From Actinacidiphila yanglinensis (GTDB taxonomy: Bacteria > Actinomycetota > Actinomycetes > Streptomycetales > Streptomycetaceae), in contig NZ_FNVU01000021.1 of assembly GCF_900107965.1 (NCBI RefSeq), positions 1 through 64,000 on the forward strand: 64,000 bases of DNA. Reading direction: 5' to 3'. Below the pieces are notes generated by a model. The model was not told where the DNA came from. It made no database searches and saw nothing but the letters and a program-made list of their open reading frames with translations. Positions 15,541 through 23,859 of this stretch are shown here, one piece after another. A program made the translations under genes and the position numbers. How positions within the stretch are numbered: position 1 is the first letter of the stretch; each line of letters starts with the position of its first letter.

Positions 15541-18500
15541 ATGACCTCGCGCCCGCCCCGATCACCGCGCCGCAGACCCGGACGACGCCTTGCGAGCGTC
15601 ACCGCGCTGCTCGCCTCCCTCGCGCTGCTCTCCCTCGGCGCCACGCCCGCGCTCGCCGCGGCCCCGCCCGCGCAGACGGCCGCCGCCGACCCCGGCACGC
15701 CCATCGACCCGGCCCAGTACAGCCTGGTCGGCGCCGACTCCCAGTCGCCGGCCTACCCCGCGCCGCCCGCGCTGGACGGCACCGCGCTCGCGGCGTTCGA
15801 CAACGACACCGGCACGCAGTGGACGGTGGCCTACGACGTCGTGAACGGGACCGGGGTCGCCAAGACGCCGATGCCGCACTGGCTGACGCTCGACGTGGGT
15901 GGCTCGTTCACCCTCACCGGCCTCGACTACTCCGTGAAGAAGCAGGACAACGGCCCGGTCAAGGACTTCAAGGTCTACGTCACCGACGACGCGGCGACCG
16001 CGAAGGACCCGAACGGGGACTGGGGAGCGCCGGCGGCCACCGGGTCGTTCCACCAGCCGGCCGCCGACACCGACGTGCAGACGGTCGTCTTCGACAAGCC
16101 GGTCAAGGGCCGCTACGTCAGGTTCGAGGCCGACAGTGCCGTCAACGGCAGCGACAACGCGTCCGCGTCGGAGCTGCGGGTGCGCGCGATCGGGGACACC
16201 ACGCCCGCGCCCGTGACCCCGCCGCCCCCGGCCCACCCCGCCACCCCGGTGCCGCTGTCCCGCGGGGGGCTCACGGTGCAGGTCGCGAAGGAGTTCCCGC
16301 AGGTCGTGTCGTACGCGATGGACGGCGGCACGCTCGGCGGGCAGGCGTCCGTGCTGGACACCTTCGACATCAACGGGAAGGCGTACACCGCGACCACCGC
16401 GATGCGCGCGAGCGGCGACACCGCGACCTACACCTCCACCTTCGCCGGCCTGCCGAACGTCACCATCACCTCGGCGATCACCGTGACCGCGAAGAGGACC
16501 GTGGTGTTCGAGGTGAAGAAGATCGCCGGCAGCGCGGCGCGCACGGTGGACGAACTGTCCATCCCCGACCAGTCGCTGGTGTCGGTCGACACCTCCGACC
16601 CGCACGCGAACCTGGCGCGCACCAGGATCTCCACGGACTCCACCACCACCGCGGACCAGTTCACCGCGGTCAACGGCGCCACCACGCCCGACCCCGCACC
16701 CGTCGGCACTCCCTACGGCTTCGTCGGCAACTCCCGGCTGTCCGCGGGGCTGCTCACCGACGCGACCGACGACGCCGCGCAGGACGACAACGACAACGGC
16801 AACTCCCGCCTCCAGTCGCGGATCGTCGACGCCGGGGGCGGCGCCCGCCGCGCCGAACTGTCCGTCGGGAACTACACCTACGCGCCCAAGGGCGCCACCG
16901 ACCCGCGGGTCTCGACGTACACACTGCCCAGGACCACGGTGGTGCTGGCCGGGGACGCCAACGGTGACGGCGAGGTGACCTGGGAGGACGGGGCGATCGC
17001 CTACCGGGACGCGATGACGCACCCGCTGGGCGCGGACCGGGTGCCGGAACGCGTGGTGCAGCACATCCCGTTCAACTTCGCCAGCGAGGCGACCAACCCG
17101 TTCCTGAAGACGCTCGACAACGTCAAGCGGATCTCGCTGGCCACCGACGACCTCGGTCAATGGGTGCTGGAGAAGGGCTACGCCAACGAGGGCCACGACT
17201 CCGGGCACCCGGACTACGGGGGCGACTACAACGTCCGCGCGGGCGGCCTGGGCGACCTCGACGAACTCGCCGCGCAGGGCGAGAAGTACAACGCCGACCT
17301 GGCCGTGCACGTCAACGTCACCGAGGCGTACCCGCAGGCGAAGAACTTCAGCTCCGGCCTGGTCCAGGGCCAGGTCAACGGCTGGGACTGGCTCAACCAG
17401 TCGTACCACATCGACCAGCGCACCGACCTGGGCACCGGCGCGATCCTCGACCGGTTCGCGGAACTGCGCAAGCAGGCGCCCGGCATCAAGACCGTCTACA
17501 TCGACGCCTACTACTCCAGCGGCTGGCTCGCCGACGAACTCGCCACCCAGCTGCACACGATGGGCTTCGAGGTGGCCAGCGAGTGGGCCTACAAGTTCGA
17601 GGGCGAGTCGATCTGGTCGCACTGGGCCAGCGACAAGAACTACGGCGACGCGACCAACAAGGGCATCAACTCCGACATCATCCGCTTCATCGGCAACTCC
17701 GACCGCGACGTGTGGAACGTCGACCCGCTGCTCGGCGGCTCCGACATCAAGGAGTTCGAGGGCTGGACCGGCCAGGACGACTGGAACGCGTTCTACGACA
17801 ACATCTTCAGCCAGAACCTCCCCACCAAGTTCCTCCAGCACTACCAGGTCACCGACTGGGACTTCGGGAAGAGCGCCGAGCTGACCGGCGGGGTCCGCGT
17901 CGCCATGGACGACGGGGTCCGGCAGATCACCATGGGCGGCGCCCTCGTCCTGAAGGGCGACAGCTACCTGCTGCCCTGGGGTGAGGCCAAGGGCGGTGAC
18001 GGCGTCTCCTCACCGAGCGACGCCGACAAGATGTACGCCTTCAGCGCCTCCGGCGGCGCCCACACCTTCGACCTGACCGCCCAGTTCGCCGGGAGCCGGC
18101 ACTTCACCCTCTACAAGCTCACCGACACCGGCCGGGTGAAGGCAGCCGACGTCACCCCGGTCGACGGCCGGGTGACCCTGACCACCGCCGCGAACCAGCC
18201 GTACGTGCTGGTGCCCGCCGGCGGCAGGGCCCCGCACACGAGCGTCGACTACGGCCAGGGCACCGGCCTGTCCGACCCGGGCTTCAACGCCGGGAACCTG
18301 ACCGCCTGGCACCCGACCGGCGGCGCGGCCGTCGCGCGCACCGCCGACGGCGACAACGTCGCCCGCCTGGGCACCGGCGCCGCGTCCGGCATCTCCCAGC
18401 AGGTGAAGGGCCTCAAGCCCGGGAAGACCTACACCCTCGGCGCCGACGTCGAGATCGCCAAGGGACAGCGGCGCACCGTCGACGTCACCGTCGGCGGCAC

Positions 18501-20115
18501 GGCGAGACCTGCCGTGAACTCCTTCGACACCACACCCGCGCCCAACGAGGTCGCGGCCGACGCCAAGGAGGGCACCTACGCCCAGCGCGCCTCGGTCACC
18601 TTCACCGCGCCGCCCGGCGGCCGGGTGACGGTCGGCATCGCCGCGTCCCCGGGGGCGGCCGCGGTCACCCTGGACGACGTGCGCCTGATGGCCGACACCA
18701 GCGTGCCCGTCCTGAAGGCGGGGACCAGGGCCGGCGGCGGCACGGTCGTGGCCGCCGAGGACTTCGAGGGGAACCAGCCCGGTTGGGGCCCCTTCGTGAA
18801 GGGCGACGCCGGCGGGATCACCGACCCGCGCACCAGCATCAGCGACCTGCACGCGCCCTACAGCCAGAAGGCGTGGAAGAACACCTACTCGCCTTACGAC
18901 ACGGGCACACTCAAGGGCCAGGCGGTGGACGACGTCATCGGCGGCGACCACTCGCTGAAGTCCCATGAGGAGAACACCGGACTGGTCTACCGGACCGTCC
19001 CGGCCACCGTGCCCTTCGTCGCCGGCCACGCGTACCGGGTGTCGTTCCGCTACCAGACCGACGTGGACGGGCAGTGGGCCTGGGTGACGGGCGCCGACAC
19101 CGTCGGCGGCGGCGAGGTCACCAGCAAGGACCTCACCCGCGACACCCTCGCCCCGGCGCTGGACACCGCCACCTACAGCAAGGACATCGTGGCCGGGTGC
19201 GGCGACACCTGGGTGGGCCTGCGCAAGCTCGGCGGCGCGGCCGGCACCGACTTCGTGCTGGACGACTTCACCGTCACCGACCTCGGCCCCTCGGCGACCG
19301 GGCCGGCCTGCGCGAGCGTGACGGTGCCGCCCACCGCCGAGCTGAGCCCGGGCACGCCGAGCGAGTACACCACCACCTTCACCAACAACGAGGCCGGCGC
19401 GGCCACCGGCGTCCGCACCACGCTCGACGGGTTGCCCGCCGGGTGGACCGCAGCGGTGGAGCAGAAGGGTGGCAACGCCTTCGCGTCCGTCGCGCCCGGC
19501 GCCACCGCGACCACCACCTGGCTGCTCACCGCACCGGCCGGCGCGGCGGGTACGACCGCGCAGTGGAAGGCCACCGCCACTTACACCAACGGCGGCGACA
19601 CCAAGACCGTCACCGCCGACGCCAAGGCGACGGTCGCCTCGCGGGCACTGCTCCCGCCCGGCTCGATGACCGCGACCGCCGACTCCGAGAACCGCTCGTC
19701 CGGCGCCGCCGAGGGCCCGGTCGCCAACGTCCTCGACGGCGACCCGGGCACCATCTGGCACACCGACTACACCGACACGGAGGCCCCCTATCCGCACTGG
19801 GTCACCCTGAAGCTGTCCGGGCCCGCCGACATCGACGGCTTCGGCTACCTCGACCGCCAGAGCGGCGGCCCCAACGGCCGGATCGGCGACTACGAGATCG
19901 CGGTCTCCGACGACGGCACCACCTGGACGACCGTCACCCACGGCACCCTCGCGGACTCGCCGCAGACCCAGCAGATCGACTTCACACCGGTCCGGGCCTC
20001 CTATGTCCGCTTCACCGGGCTGGACGCGCTCAACGGCCTGCCGTTCGCGGCGGCCGCCGAGATGCGGGTCTACGGGTCGTACGCCGACCCGCCGGTGGGC
20101 TACCCGCCGCAGTAG
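15541..20115 (+). CDS. Secreted endo-alpha-N-acetylgalactosaminidase, GH101, with F5/8C and NEW3 domains
   Basis: 1524 residues from the ATG at 15541; a GTG four codons earlier is less likely. The signal peptide has an Arg-rich start (RRRPGRR), a hydrophobic core and cleavage near TPALA-AAP. Order: F5/8C (CBM32) domain (~40-210), GH101 beta-sandwich, catalytic barrel with LATDDLGQW (~533), VYIDAYYSSGW and VASEWAYKFEGESIWSHW, galactose-binding-like domains, NEW3 domain (~1260-1345) and a second F5/8C domain (~1385-1515). By analogy with pneumococcal GH101, Asp655 is the probable nucleophile and Glu681 the acid/base. GH101 releases Gal-beta-1,3-GalNAc (core 1) from Ser/Thr of mucin-type glycoproteins. 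There is no LPXTG or other anchor, so it should be freely secreted. Control is by the LacI site at 15471. Confidence 0.95.
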   Translation: MTSRPPRSPRRRPGRRLASVTALLASLALLSLGATPALAAAPPAQTAAADPGTPIDPAQYSLVGADSQSPAYPAPPALDGTALAAFDNDTGTQWTVAYDVVNGTGVAKTPMPHWLTLDVGGSFTLTGLDYSVKKQDNGPVKDFKVYVTDDAATAKDPNGDWGAPAATGSFHQPAADTDVQTVVFDKPVKGRYVRFEADSAVNGSDNASASELRVRAIGDTTPAPVTPPPPAHPATPVPLSRGGLTVQVAKEFPQVVSYAMDGGTLGGQASVLDTFDINGKAYTATTAMRASGDTATYTSTFAGLPNVTITSAITVTAKRTVVFEVKKIAGSAARTVDELSIPDQSLVSVDTSDPHANLARTRISTDSTTTADQFTAVNGATTPDPAPVGTPYGFVGNSRLSAGLLTDATDDAAQDDNDNGNSRLQSRIVDAGGGARRAELSVGNYTYAPKGATDPRVSTYTLPRTTVVLAGDANGDGEVTWEDGAIAYRDAMTHPLGADRVPERVVQHIPFNFASEATNPFLKTLDNVKRISLATDDLGQWVLEKGYANEGHDSGHPDYGGDYNVRAGGLGDLDELAAQGEKYNADLAVHVNVTEAYPQAKNFSSGLVQGQVNGWDWLNQSYHIDQRTDLGTGAILDRFAELRKQAPGIKTVYIDAYYSSGWLADELATQLHTMGFEVASEWAYKFEGESIWSHWASDKNYGDATNKGINSDIIRFIGNSDRDVWNVDPLLGGSDIKEFEGWTGQDDWNAFYDNIFSQNLPTKFLQHYQVTDWDFGKSAELTGGVRVAMDDGVRQITMGGALVLKGDSYLLPWGEAKGGDGVSSPSDADKMYAFSASGGAHTFDLTAQFAGSRHFTLYKLTDTGRVKAADVTPVDGRVTLTTAANQPYVLVPAGGRAPHTSVDYGQGTGLSDPGFNAGNLTAWHPTGGAAVARTADGDNVARLGTGAASGISQQVKGLKPGKTYTLGADVEIAKGQRRTVDVTVGGTARPAVNSFDTTPAPNEVAADAKEGTYAQRASVTFTAPPGGRVTVGIAASPGAAAVTLDDVRLMADTSVPVLKAGTRAGGGTVVAAEDFEGNQPGWGPFVKGDAGGITDPRTSISDLHAPYSQKAWKNTYSPYDTGTLKGQAVDDVIGGDHSLKSHEENTGLVYRTVPATVPFVAGHAYRVSFRYQTDVDGQWAWVTGADTVGGGEVTSKDLTRDTLAPALDTATYSKDIVAGCGDTWVGLRKLGGAAGTDFVLDDFTVTDLGPSATGPACASVTVPPTAELSPGTPSEYTTTFTNNEAGAATGVRTTLDGLPAGWTAAVEQKGGNAFASVAPGATATTTWLLTAPAGAAGTTAQWKATATYTNGGDTKTVTADAKATVASRALLPPGSMTATADSENRSSGAAEGPVANVLDGDPGTIWHTDYTDTEAPYPHWVTLKLSGPADIDGFGYLDRQSGGPNGRIGDYEIAVSDDGTTWTTVTHGTLADSPQTQQIDFTPVRASYVRFTGLDALNGLPFAAAAEMRVYGSYADPPVGYPPQ

Positions 20116-20128
20116 GGCGCGTGCCGTG

Positions 20129-20169
20129 GCCCGGGGTGGCCGCTCCTCGCGGGAGCCGCCACCCCGGGC
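20129..20169. terminator. Hairpin terminator after GH101
   Basis: GCCCGGGGTGGC (20129-20140) pairs perfectly with GCCACCCCGGGC (20158-20169) over a 17-nt loop, between the convergent stops of GH101 (20115) and the MauE-like gene (20186). Confidence 0.87.
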
Positions 20170-20185
20170 TCCGTATCTTGCCGGG

Positions 20186-21070
20186 TCAGACCATCCGCAG
20201 TGGCCTGCGCAGCCCGGAGAGCGCCAGCAGATCCACCGGCACGACCTCCTGGGTGCGGTCGTCGATCACCGAAACCCGCACCGCGGGGCTCGGGTTGGCG
20301 TCGGCGGTCGCGTTCTCGTCCAGGGCGAACAGCACGTTGACCGGTCGTGCGCCGCGGGCGTCCTCGTGCACGCCCGCGAACCGCAGCACCCGCCAGCCGT
20401 CGTCGTCCCAGGCGTCCAGCAGCGCCGACCGCACGATCGGCGCCGACGCCTGCCATGCGAGCGAGCGCTCCAGCAGCTCGACGGTTGCCTCTACGGGTAC
20501 GCGGCCGCCCGGGTCCGCCGGCAGCGGGGTGCCGAACACCCGCAACCGCAGCCGGCGCAGCGGCAGCCACACCCGGTCCAGGTCGGTGGACAGGGCGAGC
20601 AGGCCCGCCGCGGCCACCGCGACCACCAGCACCGACCAGCCCGGATCCCGGGCCACCCGCGACCACCAGGCGGTGCCCGCGAAGGCCGCGGCGACCCCGC
20701 AGAGCAGCACCGCCCCGGCCCGCGCGAAGGAACGGACACCGATTGGACCCTCGTCGCGGGCGCTGCATCCGCAGGAGGACTGCGGCGCCGTCGCCTTCGC
20801 GTAGCCGAGGTAGCCCACGAAGCCCGCGCCGAGCACCGCCGTGGCGGCACCGGGTACGACCGTGGCCGGTGCCGCCAGCAGCCCGGCGGCGACGGCGAGT
20901 TCGACAGCTCCCACCGCGCGCAGCGCGAAGGCCGCCCGGTGGCCGTTGCCGAGCACGCGGACCAGCACGGTGTTCGCCGCGACCTGGGCGGTGCGCCGGC
21001 CGAGCAGCTTGGCCGCGCCGCTCACCGCGAGCAGTACACCGCACACCAGGGGAGCGAGGTCGAGGATCAT
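20186..21070 (-). CDS. MauE/DoxX-like redox-associated membrane protein
   Basis: 294 residues from the ATG at 21070. The first ~170 residues carry about four membrane segments (LVCGVLLAVSGAAKLL, VELAVAAGLLAA, TAVLGAGFVGYLGYAKA, AGAVLLCGVAAAFAG), in the layout of MauE, the membrane protein needed for disulfide-rich methylamine dehydrogenase maturation. A Cys pair in SSCGCSARDEG sits in the loop where MauE/VKOR-like proteins keep redox Cys. The last ~110 residues are soluble. It is third in an operon: the Tat-signal gene ends 11 bp upstream and the 16-Cys protein gene comes first. The likely job is thiol-disulfide chemistry for an exported Cys-rich partner; this is inferred from context. Confidence 0.75.
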   Translation of the reverse strand: MILDLAPLVCGVLLAVSGAAKLLGRRTAQVAANTVLVRVLGNGHRAAFALRAVGAVELAVAAGLLAAPATVVPGAATAVLGAGFVGYLGYAKATAPQSSCGCSARDEGPIGVRSFARAGAVLLCGVAAAFAGTAWWSRVARDPGWSVLVVAVAAAGLLALSTDLDRVWLPLRRLRLRVFGTPLPADPGGRVPVEATVELLERSLAWQASAPIVRSALLDAWDDDGWRVLRFAGVHEDARGARPVNVLFALDENATADANPSPAVRVSVIDDRTQEVVPVDLLALSGLRRPLRMV

Positions 21071-21081
21071 CACGCCGCCCC

Positions 21082-21714
21082 TCAATGCCCGACGGTGACG
21101 CGGGCGATGTCCACCGAGTCGTCCGCGGGCCGCCACGCGCCGAGCACCTGCGCCGACTGGCCGATCCGCACCCGGGACAGGTCCGGGGTCAGCGACCCGC
21201 CCAGGTAGGAGGCGGTGGTGGTCTCGGGCACGATCCGGCCGACCACGGCGTGGTTGCCGTCGCCGTGCGTGAGGTGCAGACGGTCCTTGGCGATGCCCCG
21301 GACCGTGCAGAACAGGTTCACGATGTTGACCCACACGGCGTCCGCGGCGATCGTGCCGTCGGGCATGTCGACGCCCCGCGCGTACAGGCCGTCCCCGGCC
21401 TCGATGGCGTCGGCGGTGGTGGCACGCAGCTTCCAGACGCTGGTGGCGTGGGTGAGCTGGATCAGGTGCTGCTCGCCGTACGAGCCGGCCACTTCGAGCA
21501 CGCTGCCGTTGATCGCGGTGATCCGGCCCTCGGCGAAGGTGGACTTGGCGATCGCGGGGTCGAGGGACGGCATCGGCGCGGCGAACGCGGCATCCGCGTC
21601 GATCCCGCCGAGCGCCGAGGCGCCCACGATGGTGGCGCCGCCGAGCGCGGCCGTGGTCAGGAAACGCCTGCGGTCGAAGCCGGAACGGGGCCCGGGGTCC
21701 TGGCGGTTGCTCAT
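21082..21714 (-). CDS. Tat-exported protein of unknown function (DUF5666-like beta-strand domains)
   Basis: 210 residues. The N-terminus has a twin-arginine signal: RRRFL at 15-19, a weakly hydrophobic stretch TTAALGGATIVGASALGG and a cleavage region AFAAPMP near residue 45. The mature part is rich in short beta strands: FAEGRITAINGSVLEVAGS, VWKLRATTADAIEAGDGLYARGV, GRIVPETT and QSAQVLGAWRPADDSVDIARV, resembling the repeated OB-like strands of DUF5666 proteins. There is one Cys in the mature part and no catalytic motif. It lies between the Cys-rich gene (25 bp upstream) and the MauE-like gene (11 bp downstream). A Tat signal implies folding before export, and possibly carriage of a partner. 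Confidence 0.72.
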   Translation of the reverse strand: MSNRQDPGPRSGFDRRRFLTTAALGGATIVGASALGGIDADAAFAAPMPSLDPAIAKSTFAEGRITAINGSVLEVAGSYGEQHLIQLTHATSVWKLRATTADAIEAGDGLYARGVDMPDGTIAADAVWVNIVNLFCTVRGIAKDRLHLTHGDGNHAVVGRIVPETTTASYLGGSLTPDLSRVRIGQSAQVLGAWRPADDSVDIARVTVGH

Positions 21715-21739
21715 GTCGGTGCTCCTCCTGCCGGTCGGC

Positions 21740-22162
21740 TCACTCGTAGATGTAGACCGGCAGCTTGCCGGAGTCGAGGTTCCCGATCGCCGAGAAGGCC
21801 GCCGGGGTCAGGTCGATCACGCGGTTGGTGCGGCAGGCGCCGTTGCAGCAGGTGGCCTCGCCGCAGAAGCTCTGCGTGCGCGGGCCGCAGTCCGCGACCG
21901 TGACGCAGACCTCGGCGCCGGAGCACTGGTGCTTGACGTTCATCACCGAGCCGCAGCCGCGCCGGGGGATGCCCTCGCCGCACACGTCGGGACGGGTGAT
22001 GTTGAAGCACGCCTGGGTGGTGTTGGGCCAGGCGGCCTGGTGGGCGCTGGACTGGCAGGTGCCGCAGGCGCCGGTGCCGGCGCTGCCGCACGGCCCCCAG
22101 GAGCTGCCGCAGCAGAACCAGGTGGTCTCACCTGCCCAGAGACTGGTCGATCCGCAAGCCAT
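21740..22162 (-). CDS. 16-cysteine protein with double-psi beta-barrel-like C-terminus
   Basis: 140 residues from the ATG at 22162, with AAGGGA seven bases upstream. Sixteen Cys (3, 17, 18, 25, 33, 36, 52, 61, 70, 80, 86, 92, 100, 105, 106, 110) make up 11% of the chain. VCVTVADCGPRT (85-96) and NRVIDLTPAAFSAIGNLDSG (113-132) match the RlpA/expansin/barwin double-psi barrel pattern, with Asp91 at the conserved acidic position. Neither this start nor the open frame upstream encodes a hydrophobic signal peptide, which is strange for a protein so rich in Cys. It heads an operon with a Tat-signal protein and a MauE-like membrane protein. It may be a cell-wall-binding or structural protein. Resemblance to the Cys-rich methylamine dehydrogenase light chain is superficial. 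Confidence 0.75.
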   Translation of the reverse strand: MACGSTSLWAGETTWFCCGSSWGPCGSAGTGACGTCQSSAHQAAWPNTTQACFNITRPDVCGEGIPRRGCGSVMNVKHQCSGAEVCVTVADCGPRTQSFCGEATCCNGACRTNRVIDLTPAAFSAIGNLDSGKLPVYIYE

Positions 22163-22663
22163 GTCGGGTTCCCTTCGTCGATCGTGAGTGATCTGTGCAT
22201 GACAACTCGAACCGCCGGGGGAGCCGCCACCGTGACGCGGTGCGGATGGGGGTGTGCGGCGGTGCGGCGTTGCCCGGTGCGGGGTGCTGCGTACGAAGTA
22301 CGGCGGTACGGGGGCGGTACGGCGGTACGGGGTACGGCCTGCTCGGTACGAGAGGCGACGTGCGATGCGCGGCGTTGCGACGTGCGAGGTGCCCGGTCCG
22401 GCGTGCGACGTGCCCGTGGAGCCTCGTGGACCCGCATGCCGAGCGGCGCCGCGCGCGAACGGGGCCCGGGAGCGGGCGGCGCCGGCTGTTCCGGGTGGGA
22501 AGGATGAGCCGGCAGTGCAGTGGGGCACGGCCATGATGCGCGTTTCTACGCGCGTCCGCCAGAGGGCCGACGGTGGTGGATCGCCGCCGGACCGCCGCGG
22601 ATGGCCGGAATCGTCACTCCCTTGTCCTTGCCGCCAAACCGGCGCCGAGCCGACGATGGTCGC
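22163..22663. repeat. 500-bp intergenic region with GGTACGG and GCGACGTGCG low-complexity repeats
   Basis: No credible gene is seen. Between about 22290 and 22355 the short word CGGTACGG recurs several times, and from about 22358 to 22425 GACGTGCG/GTGCGACG words recur. The region holds the promoters of the divergent Cys-rich operon (leftward) and the GlxA-like gene (rightward). The repeats may be clustered binding sites or replication slippage. Confidence 0.5.
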
Positions 22664-23698
22664 GTGACCAGTCGACGTATCGTCTTCGCCGTCTACCCGG
22701 GTTTCCAGATCCTGGATCTCACCGGGCCGCACGAGGTGTTCACGAACGCCGGCCGGCTGGCCGCTGTCGCGGGGGCGGGCACGGAGACGGGTGCGGGGAC
22801 GGGCGCGGCGCCGACCGTGATCGAGGTCGTCGCCGCGGGGCCCGGGCCGATCGAGTCCAGTGGCGGCCTGGCGGTGGCCCCGACGCTGACCGTCGCGCAG
22901 GCCGCCGGACCGGTGGACACGCTCGTCGCCGTCGGCGGCCCGGGCGTCCAGCGGGCGTGCCGGGACCGGGAGTTCGTCGACTGGTTCGCCGCCACCGCGG
23001 CTGCCGCCCGGCGTACCGCGTCGGTGTGCAGCGGCGCGTTCCTGCTCGCCGAGGCGGGGCTGCTCGACGGGCGGCGGGTCGTCACCCACTGGTCGGTGTG
23101 CGCGCTGCTGGCCGAGCGCTACCCGGCCGTCACCGTCGACCCCGACCCGATCTTCGTCCGCGACGGCGACGTGTGGACGTCGGCCGGGGTCACCGCCGGC
23201 ATCGACCTCGCCCTGGCCATGGTCGAGGCGGACCACGGCCCCGAGATGGCCCGGACGATCGCCCGCCACCTGGTGATGTTCGTGCAACGTCCCGGCGGAC
23301 AGGCCCAGTTCAGCACCCAGCTCGCCGCCCAGCGGCCGGACCGGTCCCCGTTGCGGGAGGTGCTGGACTGGATCGCCGACCACCTCCGCGACGACCTCAC
23401 CGTCCCGGTGCTGGCCGCGCGGGCAGGGATGAGCGAGCGCAACTTCACCCGGGTCTTCCGCGCGGAGACCGGCCGCACCCCGGCCGCATACGTGGAAGGC
23501 GCCCGCATCGAGGCCGCGCGCCGCCTGCTGGAGTGCACCGGCACCACGCTCGACGCCGTCGCCCGTACCTGCGGCTTCGGCACCGTGGAGACCCTGCACC
23601 GCAGCTTCAAACGCCGGGTCCGGGTCACCCCCGGGGAGTACCGGCGGCACTTCGCCACGGTCGCGCCGCCTCGACCGGCCGCCCCCGCCCCGCGGTAA
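22664..23698 (+). CDS. GlxA-like transcriptional regulator (DJ-1/PfpI domain + AraC HTH)
   Basis: 344 residues from a GTG at 22664 (VTSRRIVFAVYPGFQILDLTGP). The first ~190 residues are a DJ-1/PfpI domain with Cys122 in the nucleophile-elbow sequence ASVCSGAFLLA and THWSVC after it. The C-terminal ~100 residues are an AraC/XylS double helix-turn-helix: LAARAGMSERNFTRVFR and VARTCGFGTVETLHRSFKR. Such regulators sense small metabolites through the amidotransferase-like domain. It sits 161 bp before a separate DJ-1/PfpI protein on the same strand, the probable target. Confidence 0.92.
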   Translation: MTSRRIVFAVYPGFQILDLTGPHEVFTNAGRLAAVAGAGTETGAGTGAAPTVIEVVAAGPGPIESSGGLAVAPTLTVAQAAGPVDTLVAVGGPGVQRACRDREFVDWFAATAAAARRTASVCSGAFLLAEAGLLDGRRVVTHWSVCALLAERYPAVTVDPDPIFVRDGDVWTSAGVTAGIDLALAMVEADHGPEMARTIARHLVMFVQRPGGQAQFSTQLAAQRPDRSPLREVLDWIADHLRDDLTVPVLAARAGMSERNFTRVFRAETGRTPAAYVEGARIEAARRLLECTGTTLDAVARTCGFGTVETLHRSFKRRVRVTPGEYRRHFATVAPPRPAAPAPR

Positions 23699-23859
23699 CC
23701 GGAACCCGGACCGTCCGGGCCGACTCCGTCCTCCGACCGCTCGACCGCCTCGCGGGTCGACAAACCGACGTGCCCGTAAGGCGATCCGCCCTGGGCCGAC
23801 GGCGCCCGAACCGGTGCCGAACACGCCCGAAAACGATCACTCCTGGAAAGGCCCCGACC

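Noticed and set aside
21740..22162. Cys-rich protein as a methylamine dehydrogenase light chain
   Set aside because: Despite the MauE-like neighbour and many Cys, the C-terminal half fits a double-psi barrel, and there is no MauB or MauD gene.
23705..23719. CCCGGAC-C-GTCCGGG palindrome after the GlxA-like gene
   Set aside because: A one-base loop cannot form a hairpin and the GC-rich word is not distinctive; kept only as a note.
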